64,000 nt of DNA, taken from Spirochaeta isovalerica (GTDB taxonomy: Bacteria; Spirochaetota; Spirochaetia; DSM-2461). The notes beneath the pieces were generated by a model. The model was not told the DNA's origin. It was given only the letters and a program-made list of their open reading frames with translations, and searched no databases. Below are positions 1-7,973 of this stretch, piece after piece. A program made the position numbers and the translations under genes. Each line of letters starts with the position of its first letter. Position 1 is the stretch's first letter. The stretch lies in NCBI RefSeq assembly GCF_014207565.1, contig NZ_JACHGJ010000001.1, forward strand, positions 310,001 to 374,000. Reading direction: 5' to 3'.

Positions 1-2
1 GA

Positions 3-743
3 AAGGTAAACGTTGTCTTCGACGGAAAAGAAAAGAATTACACGACGCTGGCAGACGCATCGACTCTCAAGCCCGGTGAGGGTTCTAAATACTTTCATAT
101 GACTTCCAACGAAACAATCGGCGGGATTCAATGGAAGAACTGGCCCGATACAGGGAATGTTCCCCTGATCTGCGATATGTCCAGTGACATTCTCAGCCGG
201 CCCGTTCCTGTGGAAAAATTCGGAATGATTTATGCCGGAGCTCAGAAGAACCTCGGACCTTCGGGAGCCACTATTGTCATAATTCGCGATGATCTGGTAG
301 AAAAATGTCCCGACAGCCTGACCGCTTATCTGAATTACAAGACACATGCCGATTCCAACTCTCTATATAATACCCCCCCTGTATTCCCCATATACGCCAT
401 TAATCTGGTTCTGAAAAGAATGAAAGAAAATGGCGGACTGGAAGGCATGGTCGCTCACAATAAAAAGAAAGCCGAGCTCCTTTACAGCGCTATTGATAAT
501 AGCAACGGTTATTACAGATCTCCTGTTGACGAGGCATACAGATCGAATATGAATGTTGTTTTCAGGCTTCCAAATGAAGACCTCGAAAAGAAATTTATTG
601 AGGAAGCGACAGCCGAGCGAATGTATGGACTGAAAGGTCACAGAAGTGTCGGCGGATGCCGTGCTTCAATCTACAATTCAATGACAATTGAAGGAGTTGA
701 AAAGCTGACTTCTTTTATGAAGGATTTTGCTTCTAAAAACTAA
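3..743 (+). CDS. serC: Phosphoserine aminotransferase, 3' part only
   Basis: The reading frame is open from the first bases of the window, so the N-terminus lies outside. The visible 246 residues match the C-terminal two thirds of SerC, which transaminates 3-phosphohydroxypyruvate with glutamate in serine synthesis and is PLP-dependent. The PLP lysine sits in the motif GAQKNLGPSG (Lys codon at 246-248), and the HMTSNETIGG and KGHRSVGGCRASIYN segments are typical of the family. A DUF1015 gene follows after 73 bases that contain a perfect hairpin. That neighbour is often found with serA/serC in anaerobes, from general knowledge. The identification is secure; only the 5' end is missing. Confidence 0.95.
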   Translation, partial: KVNVVFDGKEKNYTTLADASTLKPGEGSKYFHMTSNETIGGIQWKNWPDTGNVPLICDMSSDILSRPVPVEKFGMIYAGAQKNLGPSGATIVIIRDDLVEKCPDSLTAYLNYKTHADSNSLYNTPPVFPIYAINLVLKRMKENGGLEGMVAHNKKKAELLYSAIDNSNGYYRSPVDEAYRSNMNVVFRLPNEDLEKKFIEEATAERMYGLKGHRSVGGCRASIYNSMTIEGVEKLTSFMKDFASKN

Positions 744-778
744 GCTTTCGAGTCCTTAAATTTAAAAAACAATACCAT

Positions 779-800
779 GGGATCCTCTTTAGAGGATCCC
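779..800 (+). promoter_or_regulatory. Perfect intergenic hairpin between serC and DUF1015 gene
   Basis: Bases 779-788 (GGGATCCTCT) are exactly complementary to 791-800, giving a 9-10 bp stem with a tiny loop. No T-run follows, and the ribosome-binding GGAG of the next gene begins only five bases later. It is more likely an mRNA stability or processing element, or a translation attenuator, than a terminator. Confidence 0.6.
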
Positions 801-816
801 GATTGGAGAATTTAAA

Positions 817-2109
817 ATGAATAGTTTAAAAATAAGATTTGAAAAAATGGGAATCCATATTCCCGAAATTCTTCTGCCTGCAGATGCTGAAATGAACAAA
901 TGGGCAGTCGTTGCCTGTGATCAGTATTCTTCTGAGAAAAACTACTGGAAGGAAACTGAAGAAATCGTCGGGAATTCTCCTTCAACCCTGAATCTGATAC
1001 TTCCCGAATGCTATCTGGAAGATGATGATAAGAAAGATCGGGTTCAGAAGATTAATTCCACAATGAAAAGCTATATGAAAGAAAATGTATTTCGAAAGCT
1101 TGATCGGGGATTTATTATTGTTGATCGAAGCACACCCTATGTCGAGTCCCGTCAGGGAATGATACTGGCTGTCGACCTCGAGAAATACAGTTTTTCCAAA
1201 GATACGAAGAGTCTGATCAGGCCCACAGAAGGGACTGTACTTGAAAGGCTCCCTCCCAGAATAGAAATAAGAAAGAACGCCCCTCTTGATATTCCCCATA
1301 TTCTTCTTCTTATCAATGACAGAGAAAAGTCAATAATTGAAAATGCATTTATTGACAGTGATTCTTTTGAAACAGTTTATGATTTTGATCTGATGCAGGG
1401 TGGAGGCCATGTCAAAGGAAAGCTGATCAGTGATGAATCGTACCTGGAAAAGATCTGCACTGCTTTTGAAAAGCTATTTGAGAATAATGATATGCTTTTC
1501 GCTGTGGGAGACGGTAACCACTCCCTGGCAACAGCAAAGGAAATCTGGGAAAAGTTGAAAAGCGAAGGCGCTCCGGAAGATCATCCCGCACGGTTCGCTC
1601 TGGTGGAAGTCGAGAATATTTTCAATGAAGGCATTATTTTTGAACCAATTCATCGGGTTCTCTTTGATATAGATCGACAGGACTTTTTTGAAAAACTCAA
1701 AACAGTTTATGAGTGTGAAATCCGAACCGTAAGTTCCGAAGCTGTCATGAAAGACAAAGTCAGTGAGAATACCCGGGAGCATCGGATTGGATATGTTTCA
1801 GATGATGAAGTCGGGTATATATCGATAAAAGAACCAGCAATAAAGCTTACATATGAAGTCATTCAGAAATTCATAGACGATTACCGGGAAGATAACACTC
1901 AGGTCAATATAGATTATATTCACGGGGAAAAAGCATTGTATGATCTTTCCCGCAGGAAAGGTAATCTAGGCCTTTATCTGAATGCCATTAAAAAATCAGA
2001 ATTCTTCGATATGATTGTTGCCGGTGGAGCTCTGCCCCGGAAAACATTCTCAATCGGAGAAGCGGAAGAAAAAAGATATTACATCGAATCAAGAAGTCTG
2101 ATTTCATAA
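817..2109 (+). CDS. DUF1015 family protein
   Basis: This 430-residue protein matches the DUF1015 family over its whole length. Recognisable segments are WAVVACDQYSS near residue 30, FAVGDGNHSLATAK near residue 230 and PARFALVEVENIF near residue 260. The biochemical role is not established; the family co-occurs with serine biosynthesis genes in many anaerobes, and it lies directly downstream of serC here. The ATG at 817 is preceded by GGAG at 805-808. An inverted repeat at 2115-2145 closes the unit. Family assignment is confident; function is unknown. Confidence 0.85.
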   Translation: MNSLKIRFEKMGIHIPEILLPADAEMNKWAVVACDQYSSEKNYWKETEEIVGNSPSTLNLILPECYLEDDDKKDRVQKINSTMKSYMKENVFRKLDRGFIIVDRSTPYVESRQGMILAVDLEKYSFSKDTKSLIRPTEGTVLERLPPRIEIRKNAPLDIPHILLLINDREKSIIENAFIDSDSFETVYDFDLMQGGGHVKGKLISDESYLEKICTAFEKLFENNDMLFAVGDGNHSLATAKEIWEKLKSEGAPEDHPARFALVEVENIFNEGIIFEPIHRVLFDIDRQDFFEKLKTVYECEIRTVSSEAVMKDKVSENTREHRIGYVSDDEVGYISIKEPAIKLTYEVIQKFIDDYREDNTQVNIDYIHGEKALYDLSRRKGNLGLYLNAIKKSEFFDMIVAGGALPRKTFSIGEAEEKRYYIESRSLIS

Positions 2110-2114
2110 GCATA

Positions 2115-2145
2115 ATGAGGGATGCGATAAACCGTCATCCCTCAT
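2115..2145. terminator. Bidirectional terminator between converging genes
   Basis: ATGAGGGATG at 2115-2124 pairs perfectly with CATCCCTCAT at 2136-2145 around an 11-base loop. It sits between the DUF1015 stop (2109) and the stop of the opposite-strand M48 gene (2152). Only a weak T-rich stretch follows, so termination efficiency is uncertain. Confidence 0.6.
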
Positions 2146-2151
2146 CACTTT

Positions 2152-3402
2152 CTATTTATACCTTTCCAGTGCAGATATCCTCTCAGATAAAACCGGGTGA
2201 CTATAATGAAAAGCACTATAGATTTTATGCGGAGTCAGATTGGAGAGGTTTTCTTTTCCAAGAACAATAAGAGCATCGATAAGAGGCTTTCCATTCTTGA
2301 GTGTTAAAGCCGCAAATCTGTCAGCTTCATACTCGTCCTTCCTGGAGAATAAGGAAAACACCGGTTTGATAAAAAAGGATATAGGACCGGTCACAAAAGA
2401 AAGAATGACAAGAAGAGCCGGCAGGGTATTCTCTTTAAAACCGAATGCTTCGTATAGGGGTGTAAAGTCTAGCAGAATGGATAATCCGTAAAAAAGCGCG
2501 AAAGCGGAAATCAGTGAAAATACCAGTCTTTTTAAAATATGCTTTTTTTTGAAATGGCCGATTTCATGGGCCAGAACTGCTTCCAGTTCTTCGTGACTAA
2601 GCTGTTTGAGCAAAGTGTCAAAGAGAACAATTCTTCTCGCTTTACCGAAACCGGTGAAATATGCATTGGAATGGGCTGATCTGCGGCTTCCGTCCATTAT
2701 AAAAATCCCGCTGGTCTTGAATGAAGTCCTTTCTGCCAGAGCGAAAAGACGATTCTTGAGTTCTCCTTCTTCAAGTTCGGTAAACTTATTAAAAATCGGT
2801 GCGATGACTAGAGGGTACAGCAGGGAGATCACAAGCTGGAATGCTGTAAAAAACAGATAGGTATAAAGCCACCAGAGCGAACCGCTCTTATCCATGAAAA
2901 GAAAAAGACCCAGTAACAAGGGAACAAATAGTACGAGAGATAATATACCGTTTTTAACCATATCAGAGAGATATAGCCGGAAAGTCATCTTGTTGAAACC
3001 GAATTCTTCTTCAATGACAAATTGTGAATAAAGAGTCAGAGGGAGAGATATGAGAGACGATAAGCCGGTAAGAAGCAAAAGGTAGAGGACTCCCTCCGCG
3101 TAGGGGTGAAGACCTGAGCCTTGAATTATTCCCAGAATCCGGGCGGGGATCTGATACCAGATCACCAAAGCTGTTAACGATGTTGCCACTGTTGAACTGA
3201 ATAAAGAGTATTTACCCTTTCTTTGCGTATAATCGATTGTTTTCTCATACTTTCTTATGCTCATAACATGACTGATGTATGGGGGGACACTATAGCGGTT
3301 AGCAAGAGAACTGTTTAGATTCATTATCGTTAAAATAGATGAAACCAGATATTCTGAAAAGAAAAATAAAAAGAAAAGCGAGAGAATTAAAGTAGAGCTC
3401 AT
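2152..3402 (-). CDS. M48 family membrane zinc metallopeptidase (Ste24/CAAX-type)
   Basis: This 416-residue protein has several hydrophobic segments (near residues 1-25, 65-85, 100-120, 150-175, 180-205 and 295-350) and the zinc-protease motif HEIGH near residue 277. A downstream glutamate in KDEYEADRFA near residue 355 is the expected third zinc ligand. The layout matches Ste24-type CAAX prenyl protease 1 homologues, which cleave membrane or misfolded proteins in the inner membrane. Bacterial members generally lack a prenylated substrate, so the true target is unknown. The start has AAGGA seven bases upstream. A terminator of the preceding zinc-ribbon gene lies just before it, so it is probably transcribed on its own. 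Confidence 0.85.
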   Translation of the reverse strand: MSSTLILSLFFLFFFSEYLVSSILTIMNLNSSLANRYSVPPYISHVMSIRKYEKTIDYTQRKGKYSLFSSTVATSLTALVIWYQIPARILGIIQGSGLHPYAEGVLYLLLLTGLSSLISLPLTLYSQFVIEEEFGFNKMTFRLYLSDMVKNGILSLVLFVPLLLGLFLFMDKSGSLWWLYTYLFFTAFQLVISLLYPLVIAPIFNKFTELEEGELKNRLFALAERTSFKTSGIFIMDGSRRSAHSNAYFTGFGKARRIVLFDTLLKQLSHEELEAVLAHEIGHFKKKHILKRLVFSLISAFALFYGLSILLDFTPLYEAFGFKENTLPALLVILSFVTGPISFFIKPVFSLFSRKDEYEADRFAALTLKNGKPLIDALIVLGKENLSNLTPHKIYSAFHYSHPVLSERISALERYK

Positions 3403-3415
3403 TGTTTATCCTTAT

Positions 3416-3442
3416 AAAAAAAATACCCTGCGTAAAGCAGGG
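3416..3442 (-). terminator. Rho-independent terminator of the small zinc-ribbon gene
   Basis: On the minus strand CCCTGC pairs with GCAGGG around a five-base loop (3426-3442), followed by TA and a run of eight T (complement of 3416-3423). It lies 21 bases after the stop of the 64-residue zinc-ribbon gene. Confidence 0.85.
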
Positions 3443-3462
3443 ATATCATGGATAGTCACGGA

Positions 3463-3657
3463 TTAGAGAGCAGCGATAGCTTCTTTCATGTTACCGTTTG
3501 CTACAGCGGCATTGCACTGCTTGCAGATCTTGACTTTTTTTCCGTCAAAATCTTTTTCGTATCCGACTTTAATGGCAGTTCTTTTACAGAGTGGGCAGTC
3601 ACCTCTACCGTTTCTGACCTGATCTCTGATTCCTGCACCTCTATGGGCTTTAGACAT
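3463..3657 (-). CDS. Small zinc-ribbon protein (two CxxC knuckles)
   Basis: The product is 64 residues, starts MSKAHRG, and carries CPLC and CKQC about 23 residues apart, a classic zinc-ribbon spacing, in a very basic context. It resembles short conserved proteins I associate with spirochaetes and is ribosomal-protein-like in size and charge. A ribosome or RNA-binding role is an inference. The ATG at 3657 is chosen over an upstream in-frame TTG at 3669 because GGAGA at 3664-3667 lies at proper spacing for the ATG. A strong terminator follows. Confidence 0.75.
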   Translation of the reverse strand: MSKAHRGAGIRDQVRNGRGDCPLCKRTAIKVGYEKDFDGKKVKICKQCNAAVANGNMKEAIAAL

Positions 3658-3836
3658 ATGTATCTCCAAACAATAATTTACAGATTTGTGAAAAATATAT
3701 CCTTCAGACGGGAAAAAGTCAATGGAAAGGCCAAATGTTTCTCAATGACGAAAGCCGAGCTTCTCATAAACCCCAATAATGTTTATAGTTACTGCCGTTG
3801 TAAAGTGTAAAGTAGTAAATAATCCAAGGATATAAT

Positions 3837-5543
3837 ATGGAAGAAAAACTGAAATTTGATGATCTGGGACTTTCTGAAAGCACGCTGGAAGGAATCAGAA
3901 AAAAGGGATTTGAAGAACCATCCCCCATCCAGGCCAAAACCATTCCCCATCTGCTGAAAGGCGATAAAAATATAATAGGGCAGGCGCAGACCGGTACTGG
4001 TAAAACAGCGGCTTTCGGTCTCCCTTTAATAGATAGACTCACACCTGATGCAGGTCGCGTTCAGGCTCTTATTCTCGCTCCGACAAGAGAGCTGGCCGTT
4101 CAGGTCTGTGAAGAGATAAATTCACTTAAGGGAACCAAAAAGCTGCAAATCGCTCCGATTTACGGCGGACAGTCATATGGTGAGCAATTCAGGCGCCTGA
4201 AAAGAGGTGTAGACATTATTGTCGGTACGCCGGGCAGAATTCAGGATCATATTGATAAAGGGAGCCTCAATCTTTCGCGGCTGGAGTGGTTGATTCTTGA
4301 TGAAGCGGACGAAATGCTCAACATGGGTTTTGTTGAAGATATAGAGCGTATTCTGGAAAGTGTAAGCGATACGAAGCGTATGGTTCTCTTTTCGGCTACC
4401 ATGCCCCCGGCCATTTTGAATATCGCCGGAAAATATATGGGCGACTATGAGGTTCTGGCTGTAAAAAAAGAGCAGCTCACAACCAATCTTACAGAACAGA
4501 TTTATTACGAACTGGCTGAGCGGGACAAGTTTGAAGCTCTCTGCCGCATTGTCGATATCGAAGACGATTTTTACGGAATCGTATTCTGCCGGACAAAAAT
4601 CCGCACGGACGAAGTCGTTGAAAGACTGATTAATCGCGGTTATGACGCTGCAGCGCTTCACGGGGATATTTCCCAGAATATGCGGGAGAGAATTCTGGCC
4701 CAGTTCAAAGAGAAGAGAATCAATATCCTTGTGGCGACAGATGTTGCGGCCCGCGGTATTGATGTTACCAATCTGACTCATGTTATCAATTATTCTCTTC
4801 CCCAGGATCCCGAATCCTATGTTCACAGAATCGGAAGAACCGGACGGGCCGGTCAGGAAGGCACAGCCATTACTTTCGTAACTCATTCCGAGTACAGGCT
4901 CCTCGTCAGAATTAAGAGAATGGCCAACACGACAATAACCAAAAAGTCGATTCCCGAAGTTAAAGATGTCATTGATATTAAAAGAGAGAGAATTATTAAT
5001 GATCTGACAGAAACAATTCAGGGTAATCTTGAAAAGACGAATGAGCACTATGATGAAATGGCGAGAACCCTTCTGGAACAGGCCGACCCGGAGCAGGTGG
5101 TATCGTCGCTGCTTAAATACTCTTTCAAACAGGACCTCGACGAATCCCGATATAAAGAAATCAAGAAAATCAATATGAATAAAGACGGGAACAGAACAAG
5201 ACTCTTCGTCGCCAAAGGGCGGAAAGATGATATGGGCGCCCGTGATGTCGTGGCTCTGATCAAGAATAAAACGGGAATCCCCGATTCCAGAATCGATGAT
5301 GTTCAGGTTTTTGAAATGTTTTCCTTTATTACAGTCAGCTTTGAAGATGCCGAACAGATTATCGATGTTTTCAGGAAATCGGGTAGGGGACACCGTCCCA
5401 TGGTCGAAAAGGCTAAACCCTCCGCCGGAGGACCCAGACAGGGGCATCAGGATGGTCGGCCGAGGCGCGATTCATTTAAACAGGGAAGTCATTTCAATCA
5501 TTCTCAAAGAAAAAGCCGTAAATACAAATACTCCAAAAAATGA
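3837..5543 (+). CDS. DEAD-box ATP-dependent RNA helicase
   Basis: This 568-residue protein contains the full motif set in order: a Q motif near residues 12-35, AQTGTGKT near 45-52, PTRELA near 82, the DEAD box near 154, SATMP near 184, ARGIDV near 305 and HRIGRTGRAG near 330. A C-terminal DbpA-like RNA-binding fold (about 445-510) and an Arg/Lys/Gln-rich tail follow, as in the CsdA/DeaD and CshA groups. It should unwind short RNA duplexes in ribosome assembly or mRNA decay, especially in the cold. AAGGA lies six bases before the ATG. No other gene is co-transcribed. The exact subfamily is not certain. Confidence 0.93.
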   Translation: MEEKLKFDDLGLSESTLEGIRKKGFEEPSPIQAKTIPHLLKGDKNIIGQAQTGTGKTAAFGLPLIDRLTPDAGRVQALILAPTRELAVQVCEEINSLKGTKKLQIAPIYGGQSYGEQFRRLKRGVDIIVGTPGRIQDHIDKGSLNLSRLEWLILDEADEMLNMGFVEDIERILESVSDTKRMVLFSATMPPAILNIAGKYMGDYEVLAVKKEQLTTNLTEQIYYELAERDKFEALCRIVDIEDDFYGIVFCRTKIRTDEVVERLINRGYDAAALHGDISQNMRERILAQFKEKRINILVATDVAARGIDVTNLTHVINYSLPQDPESYVHRIGRTGRAGQEGTAITFVTHSEYRLLVRIKRMANTTITKKSIPEVKDVIDIKRERIINDLTETIQGNLEKTNEHYDEMARTLLEQADPEQVVSSLLKYSFKQDLDESRYKEIKKINMNKDGNRTRLFVAKGRKDDMGARDVVALIKNKTGIPDSRIDDVQVFEMFSFITVSFEDAEQIIDVFRKSGRGHRPMVEKAKPSAGGPRQGHQDGRPRRDSFKQGSHFNHSQRKSRKYKYSKK

Positions 5544-5852
5544 TTAAGTGCTGCCGTTCCAGAAGAATTCTCTGGAAACGGCTCCGTTCAATCTGAATTC
5601 GACACCTTCATTTTCGAGTAATTCTCTTTGAAGATTCCCTCCGTCGTGTTCGGGAAGGGATATTATTCCTTTTCCATTGACAACCCTATGCCAGGGAAGA
5701 TTGTATTTTCCGCTGCTGCTTCTCAAGATCCAGGAAACCTGACGGGCGGCTCTGTTATTACCTGCAAGTGCGGCAATCTGTCCATAGGAAACAACCTTGC
5801 CTTCGGGAATGGAAGAAATAATCCTTATGACTTTTTCAGTGAATTCATTCAT
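5544..5852 (-). CDS. Alkyltransferase-like protein (MGMT fold without active cysteine)
   Basis: The 102-residue protein matches the DNA-binding C-terminal domain of O6-alkylguanine-DNA methyltransferase: helix-turn-helix VSYGQIAALAG near residue 22, the arginine finger in NRAARQVSWIL, and PWHRVVN near residue 50. In true MGMT the last motif is PCHRV with the acceptor cysteine. Tryptophan replaces it, as in ATL proteins that bind alkylated bases and pass them to nucleotide excision repair. The start is set at ATG 5852 from homology; no clear Shine-Dalgarno sequence is seen. Its 3' end meets the helicase gene tail to tail with no gap. Confidence 0.88.
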   Translation of the reverse strand: MNEFTEKVIRIISSIPEGKVVSYGQIAALAGNNRAARQVSWILRSSSGKYNLPWHRVVNGKGIISLPEHDGGNLQRELLENEGVEFRLNGAVSREFFWNGST

Positions 5853-5867
5853 TTCGTTATAATTAAT

Positions 5868-5897
5868 AAAGGGCTGCTTCAAACAAAGCAACCCTTT
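5868..5897 (-). terminator. Terminator downstream of the lysine-rich protein gene
   Basis: On the minus strand AAAGGGTTGC pairs with GCAGCCCTTT (one G-U pair) around a ten-base loop and is followed by an AT-rich ATTAATT stretch. It lies between the stop at 5914 and the alkyltransferase-like start at 5852, so the two genes are probably separate transcripts. Confidence 0.6.
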
Positions 5898-5913
5898 ATT
5901 TCGACAGAAGAAA

Positions 5914-6252
5914 TCACTTTTTCTTTTTCTTCTTTTTTTCCTTATCCATTATCGGTATTCTCTTGGTAGAAAATTTCGCAATAGCATAGCGCATCCGCTG
6001 GAAAGGATTTTTAGTGGATTTCTGCATGATTTCGAGACCGGAGACATTCAGCTTGATAATCACCTCTTTCAAAGCCGGCCTCAGTTTCTGGAACTCTTTC
6101 GAACCGGGCGCATTTCCCGATGTGATAAACTCATTGAGTTTCAGAAGATCTTTCTGAGTAAGCCTTTTTTTATAAGCTCTCAGAATCTTTTCCTGAGATT
6201 TCTGAATTTCTTTCTGTATTTCCATGCTGGGCATTTTCGGTTGTTTGGCCAT
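5914..6252 (-). CDS. Small basic protein with poly-lysine tail, function unknown
   Basis: I do not recognise this 112-residue protein. It starts MAKQPKMPSMEIQ, is rich in Lys and predicted helical, and ends in seven consecutive lysines. No membrane segment or signal peptide is visible. The ATG at 6252 is supported by AAGGA about eight bases upstream (complement of 6262-6266); reading from further upstream adds an implausible N-terminus. The charge suggests nucleic-acid binding, but that is inference. A terminator-like hairpin follows, and the MCE transport operon diverges upstream. Confidence 0.65.
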   Translation of the reverse strand: MAKQPKMPSMEIQKEIQKSQEKILRAYKKRLTQKDLLKLNEFITSGNAPGSKEFQKLRPALKEVIIKLNVSGLEIMQKSTKNPFQRMRYAIAKFSTKRIPIMDKEKKKKKKK

Positions 6253-6409
6253 TATGATAATCCTTCGTAAAGCGTAATCAGTCTGTAATTTACAATTAAG
6301 TTCCCTTGCGGTCAAGAGAGGTTCCTGAAAAGCCGGCAATTTGCTTGTTAAGTTCTGCTGGAATAGGGATATTTCAAGTATCATCACTTTAAAATAAACA
6401 TCTGCAATC

Positions 6410-6439
6410 TTGAACAGGTGGGGGTCTCGGCTTTATCAT
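6410..6439 (+). promoter_or_regulatory. Promoter abutting the start codon of the MCE permease gene
   Basis: TTGAAC (6410-6415), an 18-base spacer and TATCAT (6434-6439). The -10 ends six bases before ATG 6446, placing the expected first transcribed base at or next to the A of the start codon. No Shine-Dalgarno sequence is at useful distance, so the mRNA is probably leaderless. Confidence 0.6.
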
Positions 6440-6445
6440 ATTAGT

Positions 6446-7222
6446 ATGATTAAATCGGCAGGAAGTCTTGTTATCTCCTACCTGAAGGGTATCTCCTACA
6501 TGTCGGGGTATTTCTTCTATTTAAGCAGAAAGACGCTGAAATTCCTCTTCTCCCGGAAACAGGACAAAAAAGTTCTGATCATGCAGCTTCTCTTTACGGG
6601 AGTGGAAGCCCTGCCGATTCTATCCCTCATCTCTCTGGGGATCGGCGGAGTCATAATTGTTCAGGGAGTGGCCATTCTGCCCCAGTTCGGACAGGGGGAA
6701 ATGGTTTATGATATTCTGGTGCTGATAATAGTCAGAGAGCTGGGGCCTGTTCTGACAGCTCTGATACTCGCGGCGCGTTCCGGTACGGCCATCACTACAG
6801 AACTGGGAAACATGATTGTCTCACATGAAGTTGAAGCATATGAATCCGTTGGGATCAATCCGGTATACTATCTGGCGGTTCCGCGTCTTCTCGGTGTTGT
6901 GGGTTCCATGATTTTGCTCAATGTCTATTTTGATATCTTCGGCCTGTTCGGCTCTTTTCTGGTAACATCTATGATGAATCCTATACCGATCAAGGAGTAT
7001 CTCGAAAATCTTCTTCAGGTTCTGACAGCCTGGGATCTCTTTATTTCTTTTCTGAAAAGTTTTGTTTTCGGTTATATTATAGCAGTGGTTTCCACATATC
7101 ATGGCTTCAGAGTTAATCACGCGATTACGGAAGTTCCCGTAGCGACGATAAAGTCTATAGGAAACTGTTTTACCTTTATTATTGTAGCTGATGCTATTAT
7201 TACGGTAATATCCCGATTATAG
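6446..7222 (+). CDS. mlaE: MlaE-type ABC transporter permease (MCE system)
   Basis: This 258-residue membrane protein belongs to the MlaE/YrbE permease family. Five or so hydrophobic segments surround the conserved cytoplasmic stretch RELGPVLTALILAARSG and the TELGNM motif (about residues 95-125). It forms the inner-membrane channel of an MCE lipid transporter moving phospholipids or other lipids between membranes. The ATPase and MCE genes follow directly. ATG 6446 is chosen because its N-terminus aligns with MlaE-type proteins and a promoter -10 ends six bases before it. A TTG at 6410 that would extend the frame is part of the -35 box. Confidence 0.88.
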   Translation: MIKSAGSLVISYLKGISYMSGYFFYLSRKTLKFLFSRKQDKKVLIMQLLFTGVEALPILSLISLGIGGVIIVQGVAILPQFGQGEMVYDILVLIIVRELGPVLTALILAARSGTAITTELGNMIVSHEVEAYESVGINPVYYLAVPRLLGVVGSMILLNVYFDIFGLFGSFLVTSMMNPIPIKEYLENLLQVLTAWDLFISFLKSFVFGYIIAVVSTYHGFRVNHAITEVPVATIKSIGNCFTFIIVADAIITVISRL

Positions 7223-7231
7223 GAGAGGACG

Positions 7232-7972
7232 CTGGAATCACTTGTTTTGAAAGATGTAACGCTGCAATTTGAAGGGGAGACTGTACTCAAGTCAATCAAC
7301 CTGGAAATAAAGCCGGAATCATCAACGGTTATTTTCGGTAGATCGGGAAGTGGCAAGACAACGCTTCTGAAAGCCATGGCCGGGTTGATCCGCATCGATG
7401 ATGGAGAAGTTCTCTATAACGGCGATAATATCGCGAAAATGAATGAATCGGATTTTTTTGAAATGCAGGCGCAGTCCGGTTTTGTGTTTCAGGATGCAGC
7501 ATTATGGGCGAATAAAACGATTTATGACAATCTGGCCATACCTCTGCGGATTCTCAGGCCGGGGATGAACGCCGTCGATATTGACAAAAGAATCAGGTCA
7601 GCGGTTGACATGCTCGCAGTCAGAGAAAATCTTTTGATAAGGCCTTCAGCCATTTCTTCCGGGGAGAGGAAGATCATTTCCTTTCTCAGAGCTCTTATGA
7701 CTGATCCCGATATTCTCTTTTTAGATGAACCGGCTGTTTCTCTCGATAAAAAAAGCAGCCGCCGTATTCATAATTTGATAAAAGAGCTGAATGAAGAGAA
7801 AAAAACTATAATTACAGTAACTAATGATTTTTCTCTGGCCAGGATGATTGCCGATAATTTGATCATTATCGAAGGAGGATCCGTTATAAGACAGGGGTGC
7901 TTTTCCGAGATTCTCACATATGAAGATAAAGATATCGAAGATATCATTGAAGATATAAAAGGACAGGTTTGA
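7232..7972 (+). CDS. mlaF: MlaF-type ABC transporter ATPase (MCE system)
   Basis: The product is an ABC ATPase with Walker A GRSGSGKT near residue 37, a Q-loop in FVFQDAALW, a signature region SSGERK (divergent from LSGGQ), Walker B ILFLDEP and a switch histidine position replaced in TVTNDFS. It should power the MlaE-type permease next to it. The start is unusual: AGGAGAGG at 7221-7228 is correctly spaced for an in-frame CTG at 7232, giving MESLVLKDVTLQF, a normal ABC N-terminus. The first conventional start, TTG at 7247, lies 18 bases from it. The N-terminus is therefore a choice, not a certainty; the family call is firm. Confidence 0.85.
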   Translation: MESLVLKDVTLQFEGETVLKSINLEIKPESSTVIFGRSGSGKTTLLKAMAGLIRIDDGEVLYNGDNIAKMNESDFFEMQAQSGFVFQDAALWANKTIYDNLAIPLRILRPGMNAVDIDKRIRSAVDMLAVRENLLIRPSAISSGERKIISFLRALMTDPDILFLDEPAVSLDKKSSRRIHNLIKELNEEKKTIITVTNDFSLARMIADNLIIIEGGSVIRQGCFSEILTYEDKDIEDIIEDIKGQV

Positions 7973-7973
7973 T

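Noticed and set aside
4173-5447. Long open frame (424 codons) on the minus strand opposite the DEAD-box helicase
   Set aside because: It is the complement of a clearly conserved gene, lacks a ribosome site and gives a Cys/Phe/Ile-rich product resembling no family.
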